Position numbers and translations under genes: made by a program. From assembly GCA_016933955.1 (NCBI GenBank), contig JAFGTT010000009.1, positions 62,001 through 126,000 of the forward strand: a DNA stretch of 64,000 nt, in the 5' to 3' direction. The notes beneath the pieces were generated by a model that made no database searches, was not told the origin of the DNA, and saw only the letters and a program-made list of their open reading frames with translations. Source of the stretch: Candidatus Zixiibacteriota bacterium (GTDB lineage Bacteria; Zixibacteria; MSB-5A5; GN15; PGXB01). Shown piece by piece: positions 36,858-46,101 of the stretch. Every line of letters begins with the position of its first letter. The stretch's first letter is position 1.

Positions 36858-38561
36858 ATGAGTTCAAAGTTATTGATAATCATTACGAATTTGATCCTTC
36901 TGGCGGGTCTGGCCCTGAATGCGGTCGCCCAGGAACCCCAACCGGGACCACTTTTACCGGAAAACAACCAGGAACTTCCGCCACGGACCGGCTATCGACC
37001 GCCGCGGGTAAATCTTTCGCATCTGACCGGCCAGTATGCGGTCGGCAAAATCGCGGAAGGACCGGTCCCGGAGCGCTGGGACTGGCGTGAACAGGGTCGG
37101 GTAACCCCGGTCAAAAACCAGGGCTCCTGCGGTTCCTGTTATGCTTTCGCCTCAATTGCCAATGTTGAATCCCGAATTTATATTGATGACACGGTCGCCT
37201 ATGATCTTTCGGAAAATAACGCCAAGGAATGCAATTTCTACGATCGCAGTTGTGACGGCGGGAATTTTTATGATATGGCCTGTCTTTACTCCCAGAAAGG
37301 TACGGTGCTGGAATCATGCGATCCTTATTCGGCCTCCGATGTTTCCTGTAATACCGGTTGCGAATATGTTGCCACATTACTTGATTGGAATATAATTTGC
37401 GCCGGAACGGCCGCTTCCACAGCAACATTAAAGGATATCATTTACAACTACGGCCCGGTTTATACCACTCTCTACGCCGGTAACGGCGACGCCTGGGGTA
37501 GTGACTATAATGTTTACGATGGCTCATACACCTTGTATTATGATGGAACCGAAGCCACCAACCATGCCGTTTTAATCGTCGGCTGGGACGATACCCTGAC
37601 TCATGCGGGAGGAACCGGCGGCTGGATTGTCAAAAACAGCTGGGGAACGGGCTGGGGTGGAACCTGCGGTTATGGAACCGAGGGCGGGTATTTTAAAATT
37701 GCCTACGGTTCGGCCGGGATCGGTCAATATTCGTCATTCTGCAGTGACTGGCAGGAATATGATGAAACCGGGGAAATCCTCTACTATGATGAAGCCGGCT
37801 TCTCCAATTACTGGGGATATGGCAGTACTACCGGCTGGGGTATGTGTAAATTCCAGCCTGCGGCCGATTTCGATCTGGCCCGGGTGGAATTCTGGACGAC
37901 CGATATCACCACCGACATCGATATTTATGTATATGATTCCTACAATCCCGGGACACGGACCCTGAGTGATCTTCTCACCCAGAAGCTGAATGTCAGCTAC
38001 GATTATGCCGGTTACCATTCAGTGGCTCTTGATTCGATTTTCGAAATCACATCTGGTAACGACTTCTATGTAGCCGTCAAAATCACCAACAGCAGTTTCA
38101 ACTACCCCATTGTGGCCGATCAGGACGGTACCAATGAAACCGGGACGACCTTCTTGAGTTCCAACGGCAGTAATGGCTCCTGGACTGATATGGGGGTCAG
38201 TTATGGCGATGATATCGCTATTCGGGTTCGGACCGGAACGATTTTGGTGCTTGATGCCGACGATAACCAAAATCCGGTTCCGAATCATTGCGGCTTGGGG
38301 CAGAACCATCCCAATCCCTTCAACGCCGCCACGACGATCAGCTATTCGCTGGAAAACAGGTCAAAAGTGGAAATTTCGGTGTTCAATATCCTTGGTCAGA
38401 ATATCCGAAACTTGGTCGATGAGGTTAAGGCGGCCGGGAATTACACGGTTATATGGGATGGTCGCGATGCCAGCGGCCGGGGTGTGGCCACCGGAATCTA
38501 TTTCTACCAGCTTATCGCCGGAGATTATATTGAAACCCGGAAAATGATTCTCCTTAAATAA
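36858..38561 (+). CDS. Secreted papain-like (C1A) cysteine protease with C-terminal sorting domain
   Basis: The protein has 567 residues: signal peptide (1-23, ending AVAQ), short pro-region, and a papain domain (about 70-290). The active site is NQGSCGSCYAFAS with the Cys nucleophile (Tyr replaces the usual Trp of CWAF), the histidine in TNHAVLIVGWD and the asparagine in IVKNSWGTGWGG. A carbohydrate-binding-like beta domain follows (about 310-470). The last 80 residues begin NHPNPFNAATTISYSL and end with VATGIYFYQL and TRKMILLK, the FlgD-like or type-IX-like sorting domain of FCB bacteria. The ATG at 36858 follows AGGGG. It should act outside the cell or on its surface. Confidence 0.94.
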   Translation: MSSKLLIIITNLILLAGLALNAVAQEPQPGPLLPENNQELPPRTGYRPPRVNLSHLTGQYAVGKIAEGPVPERWDWREQGRVTPVKNQGSCGSCYAFASIANVESRIYIDDTVAYDLSENNAKECNFYDRSCDGGNFYDMACLYSQKGTVLESCDPYSASDVSCNTGCEYVATLLDWNIICAGTAASTATLKDIIYNYGPVYTTLYAGNGDAWGSDYNVYDGSYTLYYDGTEATNHAVLIVGWDDTLTHAGGTGGWIVKNSWGTGWGGTCGYGTEGGYFKIAYGSAGIGQYSSFCSDWQEYDETGEILYYDEAGFSNYWGYGSTTGWGMCKFQPAADFDLARVEFWTTDITTDIDIYVYDSYNPGTRTLSDLLTQKLNVSYDYAGYHSVALDSIFEITSGNDFYVAVKITNSSFNYPIVADQDGTNETGTTFLSSNGSNGSWTDMGVSYGDDIAIRVRTGTILVLDADDNQNPVPNHCGLGQNHPNPFNAATTISYSLENRSKVEISVFNILGQNIRNLVDEVKAAGNYTVIWDGRDASGRGVATGIYFYQLIAGDYIETRKMILLK

Positions 38562-38583
38562 TCGCTTTTCGGGAATACTCTTT

Positions 38584-38615
38584 AAACCGGGCTGTAAATA
38601 CGGCCCGGTTTTTTA
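38584..38615 (+). terminator. Rho-independent terminator of the protease gene
   Basis: AAACCGGGC (38584-38592) and GCCCGGTTT (38603-38611) form a perfect nine-base stem with a ten-base loop, running straight into TTTT. It lies 23 bases after the protease stop. Confidence 0.9.
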
Positions 38616-38744
38616 TTGTAATTGATCGGATCCGATTCCATTCACAACTGGCGGAAAAAACTTGCCACGCCTCCCGACGAATCATACCTTTTAACGGTGA
38701 CCAATATTGAAGGCATTACCAAATAACCAGATATGAGGCATCCT

Positions 38745-40247
38745 ATGGCGGATATGTTTTCGGAAAATAGAACCATCACCCGACAGAAACGAACCCGGCC
38801 GGATAAAAATCTATTTCATCCGGATGATTCCTATATCAGAGACAATACCATCAAGCTGGATATTTCTTATATCCTCAATCCCGTTAATAACCATTCATTC
38901 ATCACGCATGAAGAACTCGACCGCATGGCTACGGAGGTGGTCAAGAAACACCAAATGTTAAAGGCGGGCGGAGGTGACTGCCGGGATGGCGATATCTCCA
39001 TGCTCGGCTGGCAATCGCTTCCCGATGAAATTACGACAGCTCATCTCGATGAAATCGCCGCGGCGGTCAAGGAGCTTTCGGGTAAGGTCGATGTTTTCGT
39101 ATCGCTCGGAATCGGCGGCTCGTATCTCGGCATCGAGGCCACTATCAAGTCCCTGACGCACACTTATTTCAATCAACTCACCCGGGAACAGCGCGGCGGC
39201 GCTCCGGAGGTATATTTCCTGGGACAGAACACCGATCCGGACTTTTTCCGCGACACATTCGACATGATAGCCGGTAAACGAATCGGTATCAATGTTATCT
39301 CCAAATCCGGCACCACTACCGAAACGGCCATTGCCTTTCGGATTCTTCGCGAATACCTGGAAAAAAACGCGGGCGACAGAGCATCGGAGTATATCATTGC
39401 CACCACCGATGCCAATAAGGGGGCGCTTCGAAAACTCACCGGGCAAAAGGATTACAAATCCTTTATCGTGCCTGACAACATCGGCGGACGGTTTTCGGTT
39501 TTAACCGATGTCGGTCTGGTGGGGTTGGCTATGGCCGGAATTAATATCTATGAATTCGTGGCCGGTTTCAGGAATATGAAATATCTGACCGACCATGATG
39601 ATTTCTGGACCAATCCGGCTCTGGTTCATGCCGCGATTCGCCATCTGGCTCATCAAAAGGGTAAAAAAATCGAAGTGGTGGCGACCAATTCGGCCGCGAT
39701 TTATCAGTTGACGCGCTGGATGGAGCAACTTTTCCCCGAAAGCGAGGGACATCGGGGATATGGCCTGTGGGTTTCACCTTCGATGTATTCTGAAAAACTG
39801 CATGCCAACGGACAGATGGTGCAGGATGGGGAACGCAATATTATCGAGACATTTCTCAGGCTGTTAGAAAGTGATAATACCGTCGCCATTCCATCGGACC
39901 CCGACAATCTCGATGGTCTTAACTACCTGCCGGATAACAGGCGGGATATGAATTTTATCAACGGACTGGTTATTGATGGACCGGCCTATGCTCATTTTAC
40001 CGGCGGGGTACCCAATATGACTCTAACCATCTCCCGCCGCAATGCGTTCAATATCGGCCAGTTTTATTACCTGATGGAACGTTCGGTGGCGCTGTCGGGT
40101 TACCTGGCGGGGCATAATCCATTCATCCAGCCGGGAGTCGAAGCATACAAGAAGGCGATGTTTGCGCTGGCGGGAAAACCGGGGAATGAAAAAAGCGGTC
40201 AGAGCATCCGCGAGTCTATCGGTAATATGGATGAATTTATAATTTGA
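38745..40247 (+). CDS. pgi: Glucose-6-phosphate isomerase
   Basis: The protein has about 500 residues with the SIS fold and PGI hallmarks. SLGIGGSYLGIEA binds the phosphate of the sugar, VISKSGTTTETAIAF is the second SIS loop, DNIGGRFSVLTDVGLVGLA is the PGI signature, and the late ...GVEAYKKAMFAL holds the catalytic lysine region. It interconverts glucose 6-phosphate and fructose 6-phosphate. The second ATG (38745) is preferred because GAGG lies six bases before it; ATG 38733 overlaps this ribosome binding site. It is monocistronic, flanked by terminators. Confidence 0.94.
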   Translation: MADMFSENRTITRQKRTRPDKNLFHPDDSYIRDNTIKLDISYILNPVNNHSFITHEELDRMATEVVKKHQMLKAGGGDCRDGDISMLGWQSLPDEITTAHLDEIAAAVKELSGKVDVFVSLGIGGSYLGIEATIKSLTHTYFNQLTREQRGGAPEVYFLGQNTDPDFFRDTFDMIAGKRIGINVISKSGTTTETAIAFRILREYLEKNAGDRASEYIIATTDANKGALRKLTGQKDYKSFIVPDNIGGRFSVLTDVGLVGLAMAGINIYEFVAGFRNMKYLTDHDDFWTNPALVHAAIRHLAHQKGKKIEVVATNSAAIYQLTRWMEQLFPESEGHRGYGLWVSPSMYSEKLHANGQMVQDGERNIIETFLRLLESDNTVAIPSDPDNLDGLNYLPDNRRDMNFINGLVIDGPAYAHFTGGVPNMTLTISRRNAFNIGQFYYLMERSVALSGYLAGHNPFIQPGVEAYKKAMFALAGKPGNEKSGQSIRESIGNMDEFII

Positions 40248-40275
40248 GTCATTGTGTCTAATACAATATAACAGA

Positions 40276-40307
40276 AAAACGGCGGGATATTAAGCCCGCC
40301 GTTTTTT
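40276..40307. terminator. Bidirectional terminator between pgi and the mmd operon
   Basis: ACGGCGGG (40279-40286) and CCCGCCGT (40295-40302) form a perfect stem with an eight-base loop, flanked by As on the left and Ts on the right. It therefore serves pgi on the plus strand and mmdB on the minus strand. Confidence 0.88.
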
Positions 40308-40328
40308 GTTTTATCGGTTTTTGTAGAT

Positions 40329-41471
40329 TTATTTGAAAGTCGCCAGCAGAATTCCGGCGGCTACTGCCGAGCCGATCACACCGGCAACATTGGGCGCCAT
40401 GGCATGCATAATCAGGAAATTACTTGGATCTTCCTTGGCTCCCACCATCTGGCACACCCGGGCCGAGTCGGGAACTGCGGAAACTCCGGCGGCGCCGATA
40501 ATAGGATTGATTTTATTTTTCATAAACAGGTTCATCAACTTGGCAAAGGCGACTCCGGCCGCGGTGGCAATACAGAACGAACCGGCCCCTAACCCGAAAA
40601 TCTTGATCGAATCGGGCGTCAGAAACCGGCTGGCATCGGTCGAGGCTCCCACGGTCAGGCCGAGCAGAATCGTTATAATATCGATAAAAGCGGTCCGGGC
40701 GGTGGCCGCCAGACGTTCGGTCACCATGCTTTCTTTCAGCAGGTTGCCGAAAAAGAGAAAACCGAGCAGATTAATCGACCCTGGAGCGATAAAGCCGGTG
40801 ATAAGAAAAGCGAGGATCGGAAAGATAATCCGGAGTTTTTTGCTGACCGGCCGGTTTGGTTTCATTCTGATCAGGCGCTCTTTCTTCGTTGTCAGCAATT
40901 TGATAATCGGTGGTTGTATGACCGGCACCAGCGCCATATACGAATAAGCCGAAACGGCAATAGCACCCAACAGTTGCGGGGCCATTTTCGATGAAAGAAA
41001 GATCGCTGTCGGGCCATCGGCACCGCCGATAATTCCGATCGAGGCGGCATCGGTATAGCTGAAACCGAGCATAATAGCGCCGATAAAAGTGATAAAAATA
41101 CCAGTCTGGGCGGCGGCCCCGAGAAGAATCAGTCTCGGGCTGGAAAGCATGCACGAAAAATCGGTCATGGCCCCAATTCCGAGAAAGATCAGGGGCGGAT
41201 ACCAGCCCTGGGTTACGCCTTTATAGAGAATCGACATAACACTGGCCTGCCCTCCGCCGGAACCATCCTCATAAATACCGATCCCGAGCCCGGACGCCAG
41301 CGGGATATTTCCAACCAGCATCCCGAATCCGATCGGCACCAAAAGCAACGGCTCATAGTCTTTGGCCACACCCAGGTAGATAAAAATGCAGCCGACAGCC
41401 AGCATGCAGAAATTGCCCCAGGTAAAATTGGCAAAGGCGCCGGTTTTTAAAAATTCGATTATTATATCCAT
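40329..41471 (-). CDS. mmdB: Na+-translocating decarboxylase beta subunit (methylmalonyl-CoA type)
   Basis: This 380-residue polytopic membrane protein is the Na+ channel subunit of decarboxylase pumps (OadB/GcdB/MmdB). GIIGGADGPTAIFLSSK with the channel aspartate, MTDFSCMLSSPRLILLGAAA, the LLGLTVGASTDA region and ISAVPDSARV-like end (GVSAVPDSARVCQ) are diagnostic. Decarboxylation of the carboxybiotin carrier on this subunit drives Na+ out. It is last in the operon order mmdA, mmdD, mmdC, mmdB. Confidence 0.94.
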   Translation of the reverse strand: MDIIIEFLKTGAFANFTWGNFCMLAVGCIFIYLGVAKDYEPLLLVPIGFGMLVGNIPLASGLGIGIYEDGSGGGQASVMSILYKGVTQGWYPPLIFLGIGAMTDFSCMLSSPRLILLGAAAQTGIFITFIGAIMLGFSYTDAASIGIIGGADGPTAIFLSSKMAPQLLGAIAVSAYSYMALVPVIQPPIIKLLTTKKERLIRMKPNRPVSKKLRIIFPILAFLITGFIAPGSINLLGFLFFGNLLKESMVTERLAATARTAFIDIITILLGLTVGASTDASRFLTPDSIKIFGLGAGSFCIATAAGVAFAKLMNLFMKNKINPIIGAAGVSAVPDSARVCQMVGAKEDPSNFLIMHAMAPNVAGVIGSAVAAGILLATFK

Positions 41472-41496
41472 CAGTTGCTCCCGGTTTTAAAGCCCG

Positions 41497-41889
41497 CTAT
41501 TCCAGATCGACCAGGGTCTGACCTTCGCGAACCGTATCACCGACCGCAATGGGAACAGCCTTAACCTTACCGGCAGTCGGGGCGGCAATCGATGTTTTCA
41601 TCTTCATGGCCTCAATAATCAGCAAAATCTGCCCGTTGGTAACATTATCGCCGGGTTTGCACTTGATTTCGATTATGGTTCCAGCGATGGGCGAGGTAAC
41701 CGCACCGCCATTGCCGGTCGGAGTTGAAGCTGACGGGATCGGAGCCGCCGGAGCCGGTGATGCCGAATTGGCCGAAGGTTTCTGGGCTTTCGGCCTGGGA
41801 GCCGCGGCCGCCGGGAATCCTTCACCGGCGTCAAGGACCTCGACATCGACCTCGTACGCAACACCATGGACTGTTATCTTGAGTTTCAT
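41497..41889 (-). CDS. mmdC: Biotin carrier subunit of methylmalonyl-CoA decarboxylase
   Basis: The 130-residue protein has an N-terminal segment common to MmdC/OadA tails (MKLKITVHGVAYEVDVEV), an Ala/Pro-rich flexible linker (about 30-62) and a biotinyl domain with the IEAMKMK motif, whose lysine receives biotin. The end GDTVREGQTLVDLE is standard. It shuttles CO2 from the transferase MmdA to the membrane subunit MmdB. Neighbouring genes confirm the assignment. Confidence 0.93.
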   Translation of the reverse strand: MKLKITVHGVAYEVDVEVLDAGEGFPAAAAPRPKAQKPSANSASPAPAAPIPSASTPTGNGGAVTSPIAGTIIEIKCKPGDNVTNGQILLIIEAMKMKTSIAAPTAGKVKAVPIAVGDTVREGQTLVDLE

Positions 41890-41934
41890 TTTATATATCC
41901 TTACTTATTTATCATAATTTTCATTGATTTATCA

Positions 41935-42285
41935 TTATCTCTTTTTGGGAACGACATGCGAACCGTGCAGGATCGCCCGCCCCTGCACTGACCAGGGGCT
42001 TTTCGCCCCGCCGTACGGCATCAATCTTCTCACGCTTCTGATATGATAACGCCCCTGGAACATGGTCCCAACCGCGGCGCTTATCAGAACCAGCGTTATG
42101 GTGTCGATATTCTGGGGTTTCGAGACGGCATCCCGTTTGCTTTTTTCTTCGCCTTTTTGCCAGCGATCATCGAGTCGCCTGATTAACGAAATCGCCACCG
42201 CTATCAATGCCAGCGAGACAAAGACAATGGTAATGCCGATGACGGCGAATTTAAGACTGAATCCCATTACTTCCGAAAACATCAC
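41935..42285 (-). CDS. mmdD: OadG/MmdD-type small membrane subunit
   Basis: The 116-residue protein has one N-terminal membrane helix (about 8-36: LKFAVIGITIVFVSLALIAV), typical of OadG-like subunits that stabilise the complex. Unlike most OadG tails, the C-terminus is a second hydrophobic stretch (about 62-76) and a basic end (GRYHIRSVRRL...VVPKKR). This resembles the extra segment seen in methylmalonyl-CoA decarboxylase delta-type subunits. It sits between the transferase and biotin carrier genes. Confidence 0.82.
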   Translation of the reverse strand: MMFSEVMGFSLKFAVIGITIVFVSLALIAVAISLIRRLDDRWQKGEEKSKRDAVSKPQNIDTITLVLISAAVGTMFQGRYHIRSVRRLMPYGGAKSPWSVQGRAILHGSHVVPKKR

Positions 42286-42296
42286 ATCACCTGCCC

Positions 42297-43847
42297 TTAC
42301 AGCGGAATCAAGCCGTGTTTTTTTTGAGGCCGCAGTTCCCGTTTGGCTTTGAGAACCTCGAGGGTGGCGGCCAGATACGGGCGCGTCTCGGCCGGTTCCA
42401 GGATTTCATCGACGAGACCCCGCGAGGCCGCGAAATATGGATTGGCGAAAGTATTTTTGTACTCATCCAGCAGTTTCCGTCGCTCTTCTTCGGGATTTTT
42501 GGAACCGCCGATTTCCTTCCGGTAGAGAACGTTCACCGCCCCCTCGGCGCCCATCACGGCAATCTCGGCCGAGGGCCAAGCCACCAGGGTATCGGCTCCC
42601 ATACTCTTGGAACACATGGCCAGGAAGGCTCCGCCGTACGCCTTGCGGACGACCAAGGTCAATTTGGGAACCGTGGCGGCGGCATAGGCAAAAAGCATCT
42701 TGGCGCCGTGACGGATAATACCGCCGTACTCCTGCTGGACACCCGGCATGAAACCCGGAACATCGACAAAAGTGACGACCGGAATATTGAAAGCGTTGCA
42801 AAAACGGATAAAGCGCGAGGCCTTGTCCGAGGAGTCGATATCCAGCACTCCGGCTTTATGCATCGGCTGGTTGGCGATTACTCCGATGGTGTACCCAGTT
42901 AACCGGCCAAACCCGACAATAATATTGGGGGCATAATGTTCCTGGACCTCCATAAAATCGCCATTATCCACAATTCGTTTGATGACTTCGTGCATATCGT
43001 ACGGTTCCGAAGGATCATCGGGGACAATATCGTTCAGCTCCTCGTCGGGAGCCAGTTCAGTATCATGCAGTTCGGGGACAAACGGGGGATCCTCGGTATT
43101 ATTGCTCGGCAGAAAGGATAACAGCCTCCGGGTGATGTTGATCGCGTCCTCATCGTTCTCGGCGATAAAATGTACCACCCCGGAATAATGCGCATGGCTT
43201 TCCACTCCGCCCAGTTGCTCGGCGGTAATATCCTCGCCGGTCACCTGTTTGATCACCAGCGGCCCGGTGATATACAGCTGGCCCTCATGGCGCACCTGGA
43301 TAATAAAATCGGTCAGGGCGGGGGAGTACGCCGCTCCCCCGGCGCACGGTCCGGCAATGATACTGATCTGGGGAACAACACCGGAGAGAAGCACATTGCG
43401 GTAGAAAATATGGCCGTAGCCCGAAAGCGAATCGACCCCTTCCTGAATCCGCGCTCCGCCGCTGTCGTTAATCATGACAAAAGGATCGCCGGTTTTCAGA
43501 GCGGCATCCATAGCCTCATGGATTTTTCTGCCCGTTGCTTCGCCGACCGAGCCACCGGCCACTGTGAAATCCTGGCTGGCGGCGTACACCGGACGTCCAT
43601 CGACAATACCATGACCCGTCACGACACCTTCACCGGGGAATTCTTTATCGGCCATATCAAAATGCGTACAGCGATGTTTGACATGCAAAAGTGATTCCCG
43701 GAAGGTTCCTTCCTCGAAAAGAAGTTCCAGCCGCTCCCGGGCAGTCAGCTTACCCAGTTCATGCTGTTTTTCGATCCGTTCGGGACCGCCTCCCTGCATC
43801 AATCTGGCTCGCCGTTTTCTGAGTTGCTCTATTTTTGATTCACCCAT
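42297..43847 (-). CDS. mmdA: Methylmalonyl-CoA decarboxylase alpha (carboxyltransferase) subunit
   Basis: The 516-residue protein of the acyl-CoA carboxyltransferase family contains RLMQGGGPERIEKQH, GGSVGEATGRKIHEAMD, MINDSGGARIQEGVDSLSGY, ITGPLVIKQVTGE and VDVPGFMPGVQQEYGGIIRH with AYGGAFLAM. By itself it could be the beta chain of propionyl-CoA carboxylase. The downstream OadG-like, biotin carrier and Na+ channel genes make methylmalonyl-CoA decarboxylase the best call. It moves the carboxyl of (S)-methylmalonyl-CoA to biotin, so propionyl-CoA is formed and Na+ exported, as in propionate/succinate metabolism. Confidence 0.95.
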   Translation of the reverse strand: MGESKIEQLRKRRARLMQGGGPERIEKQHELGKLTARERLELLFEEGTFRESLLHVKHRCTHFDMADKEFPGEGVVTGHGIVDGRPVYAASQDFTVAGGSVGEATGRKIHEAMDAALKTGDPFVMINDSGGARIQEGVDSLSGYGHIFYRNVLLSGVVPQISIIAGPCAGGAAYSPALTDFIIQVRHEGQLYITGPLVIKQVTGEDITAEQLGGVESHAHYSGVVHFIAENDEDAINITRRLLSFLPSNNTEDPPFVPELHDTELAPDEELNDIVPDDPSEPYDMHEVIKRIVDNGDFMEVQEHYAPNIIVGFGRLTGYTIGVIANQPMHKAGVLDIDSSDKASRFIRFCNAFNIPVVTFVDVPGFMPGVQQEYGGIIRHGAKMLFAYAAATVPKLTLVVRKAYGGAFLAMCSKSMGADTLVAWPSAEIAVMGAEGAVNVLYRKEIGGSKNPEEERRKLLDEYKNTFANPYFAASRGLVDEILEPAETRPYLAATLEVLKAKRELRPQKKHGLIPL

Positions 43848-44435
43848 CTTAACATACCAAAATTCAAAAAGTTAACGTTTATGTCCCCGGCATTTTAGCC
43901 TGTTCTTTTAAAAAATCAAGGGTTACTTTCGATTAAGCCCCAAATTTTATAGTTTTCTTGGTCCAGTTTTCCCCCCTGTTATTTCGGCGTTTTATTCAAT
44001 CAGGCCCACAGAGCCTGATCACAAATCTGAAGAGTGTTCTCCTGATTCTATAATCGATTGGCTGACAACAACTATTGGTATGAGGGGGGTATCCGAAGAC
44101 GTCGTGATTTAGCGTAAAAAATAAACCAAACCTGACTATCATGATGATTGGAAATAATTTCATGGTATTATTCGGTATTATTTCCATAACCATGCTTGTC
44201 TTTTGGCGGAGATTATCTCTAATACCCTTGTCACCAAACATTTTTTTATTTATTTTTCCTATCGAGATAATCAATGATGGGAAAATAATACCGGGACCTT
44301 TGTTAAAACATATAAAATATGTTAATTCCGGCATAGTAATTCCATCTAAAATTAATTATAGGAAATAATCAATTAAACAGGAAGGAAATCTGTAACGGAA
44401 AACTTAGGCAAGTATTTTACCGGAGAGGAAAAACC
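43848..44435. other. 590-base AT-rich gap without a supported gene
   Basis: This is the longest stretch here without a recognisable gene. Open frames exist on both strands (a minus one at 43996-44334 and a plus one at 44141-44368), but they overlap each other, lack ribosome binding sites and have codon choice unlike neighbouring genes. The left end should hold the mmd promoter and the right end that of the beta-barrel gene. Confidence 0.4.
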
Positions 44436-44930
44436 ATGAAAAGATTAATATTGTTATCAACCTTGTTCTGTCTCGCGATATTGACGGCGTTGCCGGTCTA
44501 TGCCGGTGACAATGATGGCGCTCCGCCCAAGAGTTTTGGCCCGCGGCTTGGTTACAGCGTCAATCCCGATCAATTCGTAATCGGTTTCCAGGCCGAACTC
44601 GGCCCGGTTGTAGAATCGGCCCGGATGGCGCCCAGTTTCGATCTTGGATTCGGCGATGATATCACCACTTTTACTCTGAATGGCGATATCCGCCTGACAA
44701 TTTTGAAACCGCCTAAATCAAACACCGCTTTCTATGTAGCCCTGGGGCCAACGTTATTATTCTGGGATTACAAGGGTGGAGACTCTGATCTGGAAATCGG
44801 ATTGACGGCTACGGCAGGAATAAAATTCCCGATGGGTCAATCGGCGTTTTACAATCTTGAGGGCCGGTTCGGCATTGGCGATGTTCCTGATTTCCGGATT
44901 ATGGCGGGTATTCTATTCGGCGGCAGATAA
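44436..44930 (+). CDS. Exported beta-barrel-like protein of unknown function
   Basis: The 164-residue protein has a clean signal peptide (1-23, ending VYAG). The rest shows alternating hydrophobic strands of about ten residues and turns rich in Gly, Asp and Asn (FVIGFQAELG, NTAFYVALGPTLLF, LEIGLTATAGIKF), ending FRIMAGILFGGR. This is like OmpW/OprF-type eight-stranded outer-membrane barrels. The ATG follows GGAGAGG. I cannot name a family with certainty. It is transcribed alone and ends in a strong terminator. Confidence 0.72.
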   Translation: MKRLILLSTLFCLAILTALPVYAGDNDGAPPKSFGPRLGYSVNPDQFVIGFQAELGPVVESARMAPSFDLGFGDDITTFTLNGDIRLTILKPPKSNTAFYVALGPTLLFWDYKGGDSDLEIGLTATAGIKFPMGQSAFYNLEGRFGIGDVPDFRIMAGILFGGR

Positions 44931-44981
44931 TCACAGAGCTGTCTGCGGCAACAGCCAACCGGGCGGGAAATATTAGGTTAC

Positions 44982-45017
44982 GGGGATGTGCCTGAAATCA
45001 GGCGAATCCCCTTTTTT
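44982..45017 (+). terminator. Rho-independent terminator after the beta-barrel gene
   Basis: GGGGAT-GTG-CCTGA pairs with TCAGG-CGA-ATCCCC. The two perfect stem blocks are separated by small internal loops, and six Ts follow at 45012-45017. Confidence 0.9.
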
Positions 45018-45165
45018 ATCGATTGTTAAAAATTCGCACAGGCGGATTATTTCCGTCCTGATTTTCAACAACTTATCGGAAAATAAAAAAAAATTTACAG
45101 ATTGTCCTTATGGCGTCCGATTTACCGACTGGCGATTGTAAAACGATTTTCGATAAGGGGCAGAA

Positions 45166-45603
45166 ATGATAGTTGCTGACGAAGAAAAACAACAAACCAT
45201 CAGGCGCAGTGCCTCGCAGGCGTTGCTGGTCTATGATCTGCAGACCGAACTGCCTCTCGGGCAGATTCTCGACATGTCGGCCAGGGGTATGAAAATCATG
45301 ACCGAAATCCCCATAACGGTTTACCGGATGTACTATTGCCGGATGCCACTCGAGAAAAAAATCAACGGCAAAAGAGAGGTGTTTTTCGATGCTGAGTGCC
45401 GCTGGTGCAGGAAAAACGAGGAAACCAGCTGGTTCAACGCCGGGTTCAAACTTCGTTACCCGACCAATGCCGATGCCGAAATTGTCCGGGAACTGGTCCG
45501 TTCCTGGATGATCGACCGGGTTGAGAAATTCAATCCTCATTCGGCGCCGGTCCGCCGGAAAGGCCGACTCCTGCATAAGATCATGGCTGTCAATGTCTGG
45601 TAA
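45166..45603 (+). CDS. PilZ-domain protein
   Basis: The 145-residue cytosolic protein has the c-di-GMP-binding arginines in QTIRRSASQ near the N-terminus and DMSARGMKI (D/NxSxxG) about 25 residues later, followed by a beta-barrel pattern to about residue 115. It is therefore a likely c-di-GMP receptor. The HD-GYP protein at 253 would degrade the same messenger. No output domain is attached, so it must work through a partner. Confidence 0.85.
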   Translation: MIVADEEKQQTIRRSASQALLVYDLQTELPLGQILDMSARGMKIMTEIPITVYRMYYCRMPLEKKINGKREVFFDAECRWCRKNEETSWFNAGFKLRYPTNADAEIVRELVRSWMIDRVEKFNPHSAPVRRKGRLLHKIMAVNVW

Positions 45604-45610
45604 GAATCTT

Positions 45611-45650
45611 TTCCGGGTTCCGGTAATCAGAGTTATTCCGGAACCCGGAA
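45611..45650 (+). terminator. Long perfect stem-loop after the PilZ gene
   Basis: TTCCGGGTTCCGG (45611-45623) and CCGGAACCCGGAA (45638-45650) are perfectly inverted, with a 14-base loop. The following bases (ttaacatttt) are only moderately T-rich. It is a probable terminator, about eight bases after the stop. Confidence 0.65.
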
Positions 45651-45797
45651 TTAACATTTTCTATTATTTAAAAATCTATTATCCTTGGCAGTAATTCCGT
45701 GCCGGAGAAATTTTTTGATGAAACCGACCGGCCAGCATATTTTTTATATAGCCTGGAATATTTACTACCTTTTTAATTCTAATCGGTGGAGAGGGAT

Positions 45798-45953
45798 ATG
45801 TTTAAAACAGTTGTTGTGGTATTAGTCTTTTTGTTACTGCAAGCCTCAGCGGCGTTATCCCATAACCTTGGCTTGATCAGTATTAAGGGCATTGAGCAAT
45901 CGGCATCGGTCAATAAAATAATCAGCCATGCTTCCGGATGGCATGAAAATTGA
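45798..45953 (+). CDS. Small exported peptide, possibly a truncated gene
   Basis: The peptide has 51 residues, begins MFKTVVVVLVFLLLQASAAL (a full signal peptide) and is preceded by GGAGAGGG. The frame stops at 45953. From 45943 the +1 frame continues open as MKIDIGYGPMRYGKC... to a stop at 46044, so one frameshift could have split a longer secreted protein. Function is unknown. The strong ribosome binding site and signal peptide support expression. Confidence 0.45.
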   Translation: MFKTVVVVLVFLLLQASAALSHNLGLISIKGIEQSASVNKIISHASGWHEN

Positions 45954-46101
45954 TATCGGTTACGGCCCGATGAGATATGGCAAATGTGCCTCTCACTCTC
46001 CCAAAAATAACATAAATATTGTCATGATGCCTTTAATTGATTAATCTGGTTTTTCATCTGATTCGCTAAAACTCGCATTTGTTAAAAGTTATGAGGCGGA
46101 C

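Noticed and set aside
42297-43847. Propionyl-CoA carboxylase beta subunit
   Set aside because: The sequence fits, but the OadG-like, biotin carrier and Na+ channel subunits in the same operon make methylmalonyl-CoA decarboxylase the better call; no biotin carboxylase gene is present.
43996-44334. Minus-strand 112-residue frame in the 590-base gap
   Set aside because: It has no ribosome binding site, no recognisable motif, codon choice unlike neighbouring genes, and overlaps another equally weak plus-strand frame.
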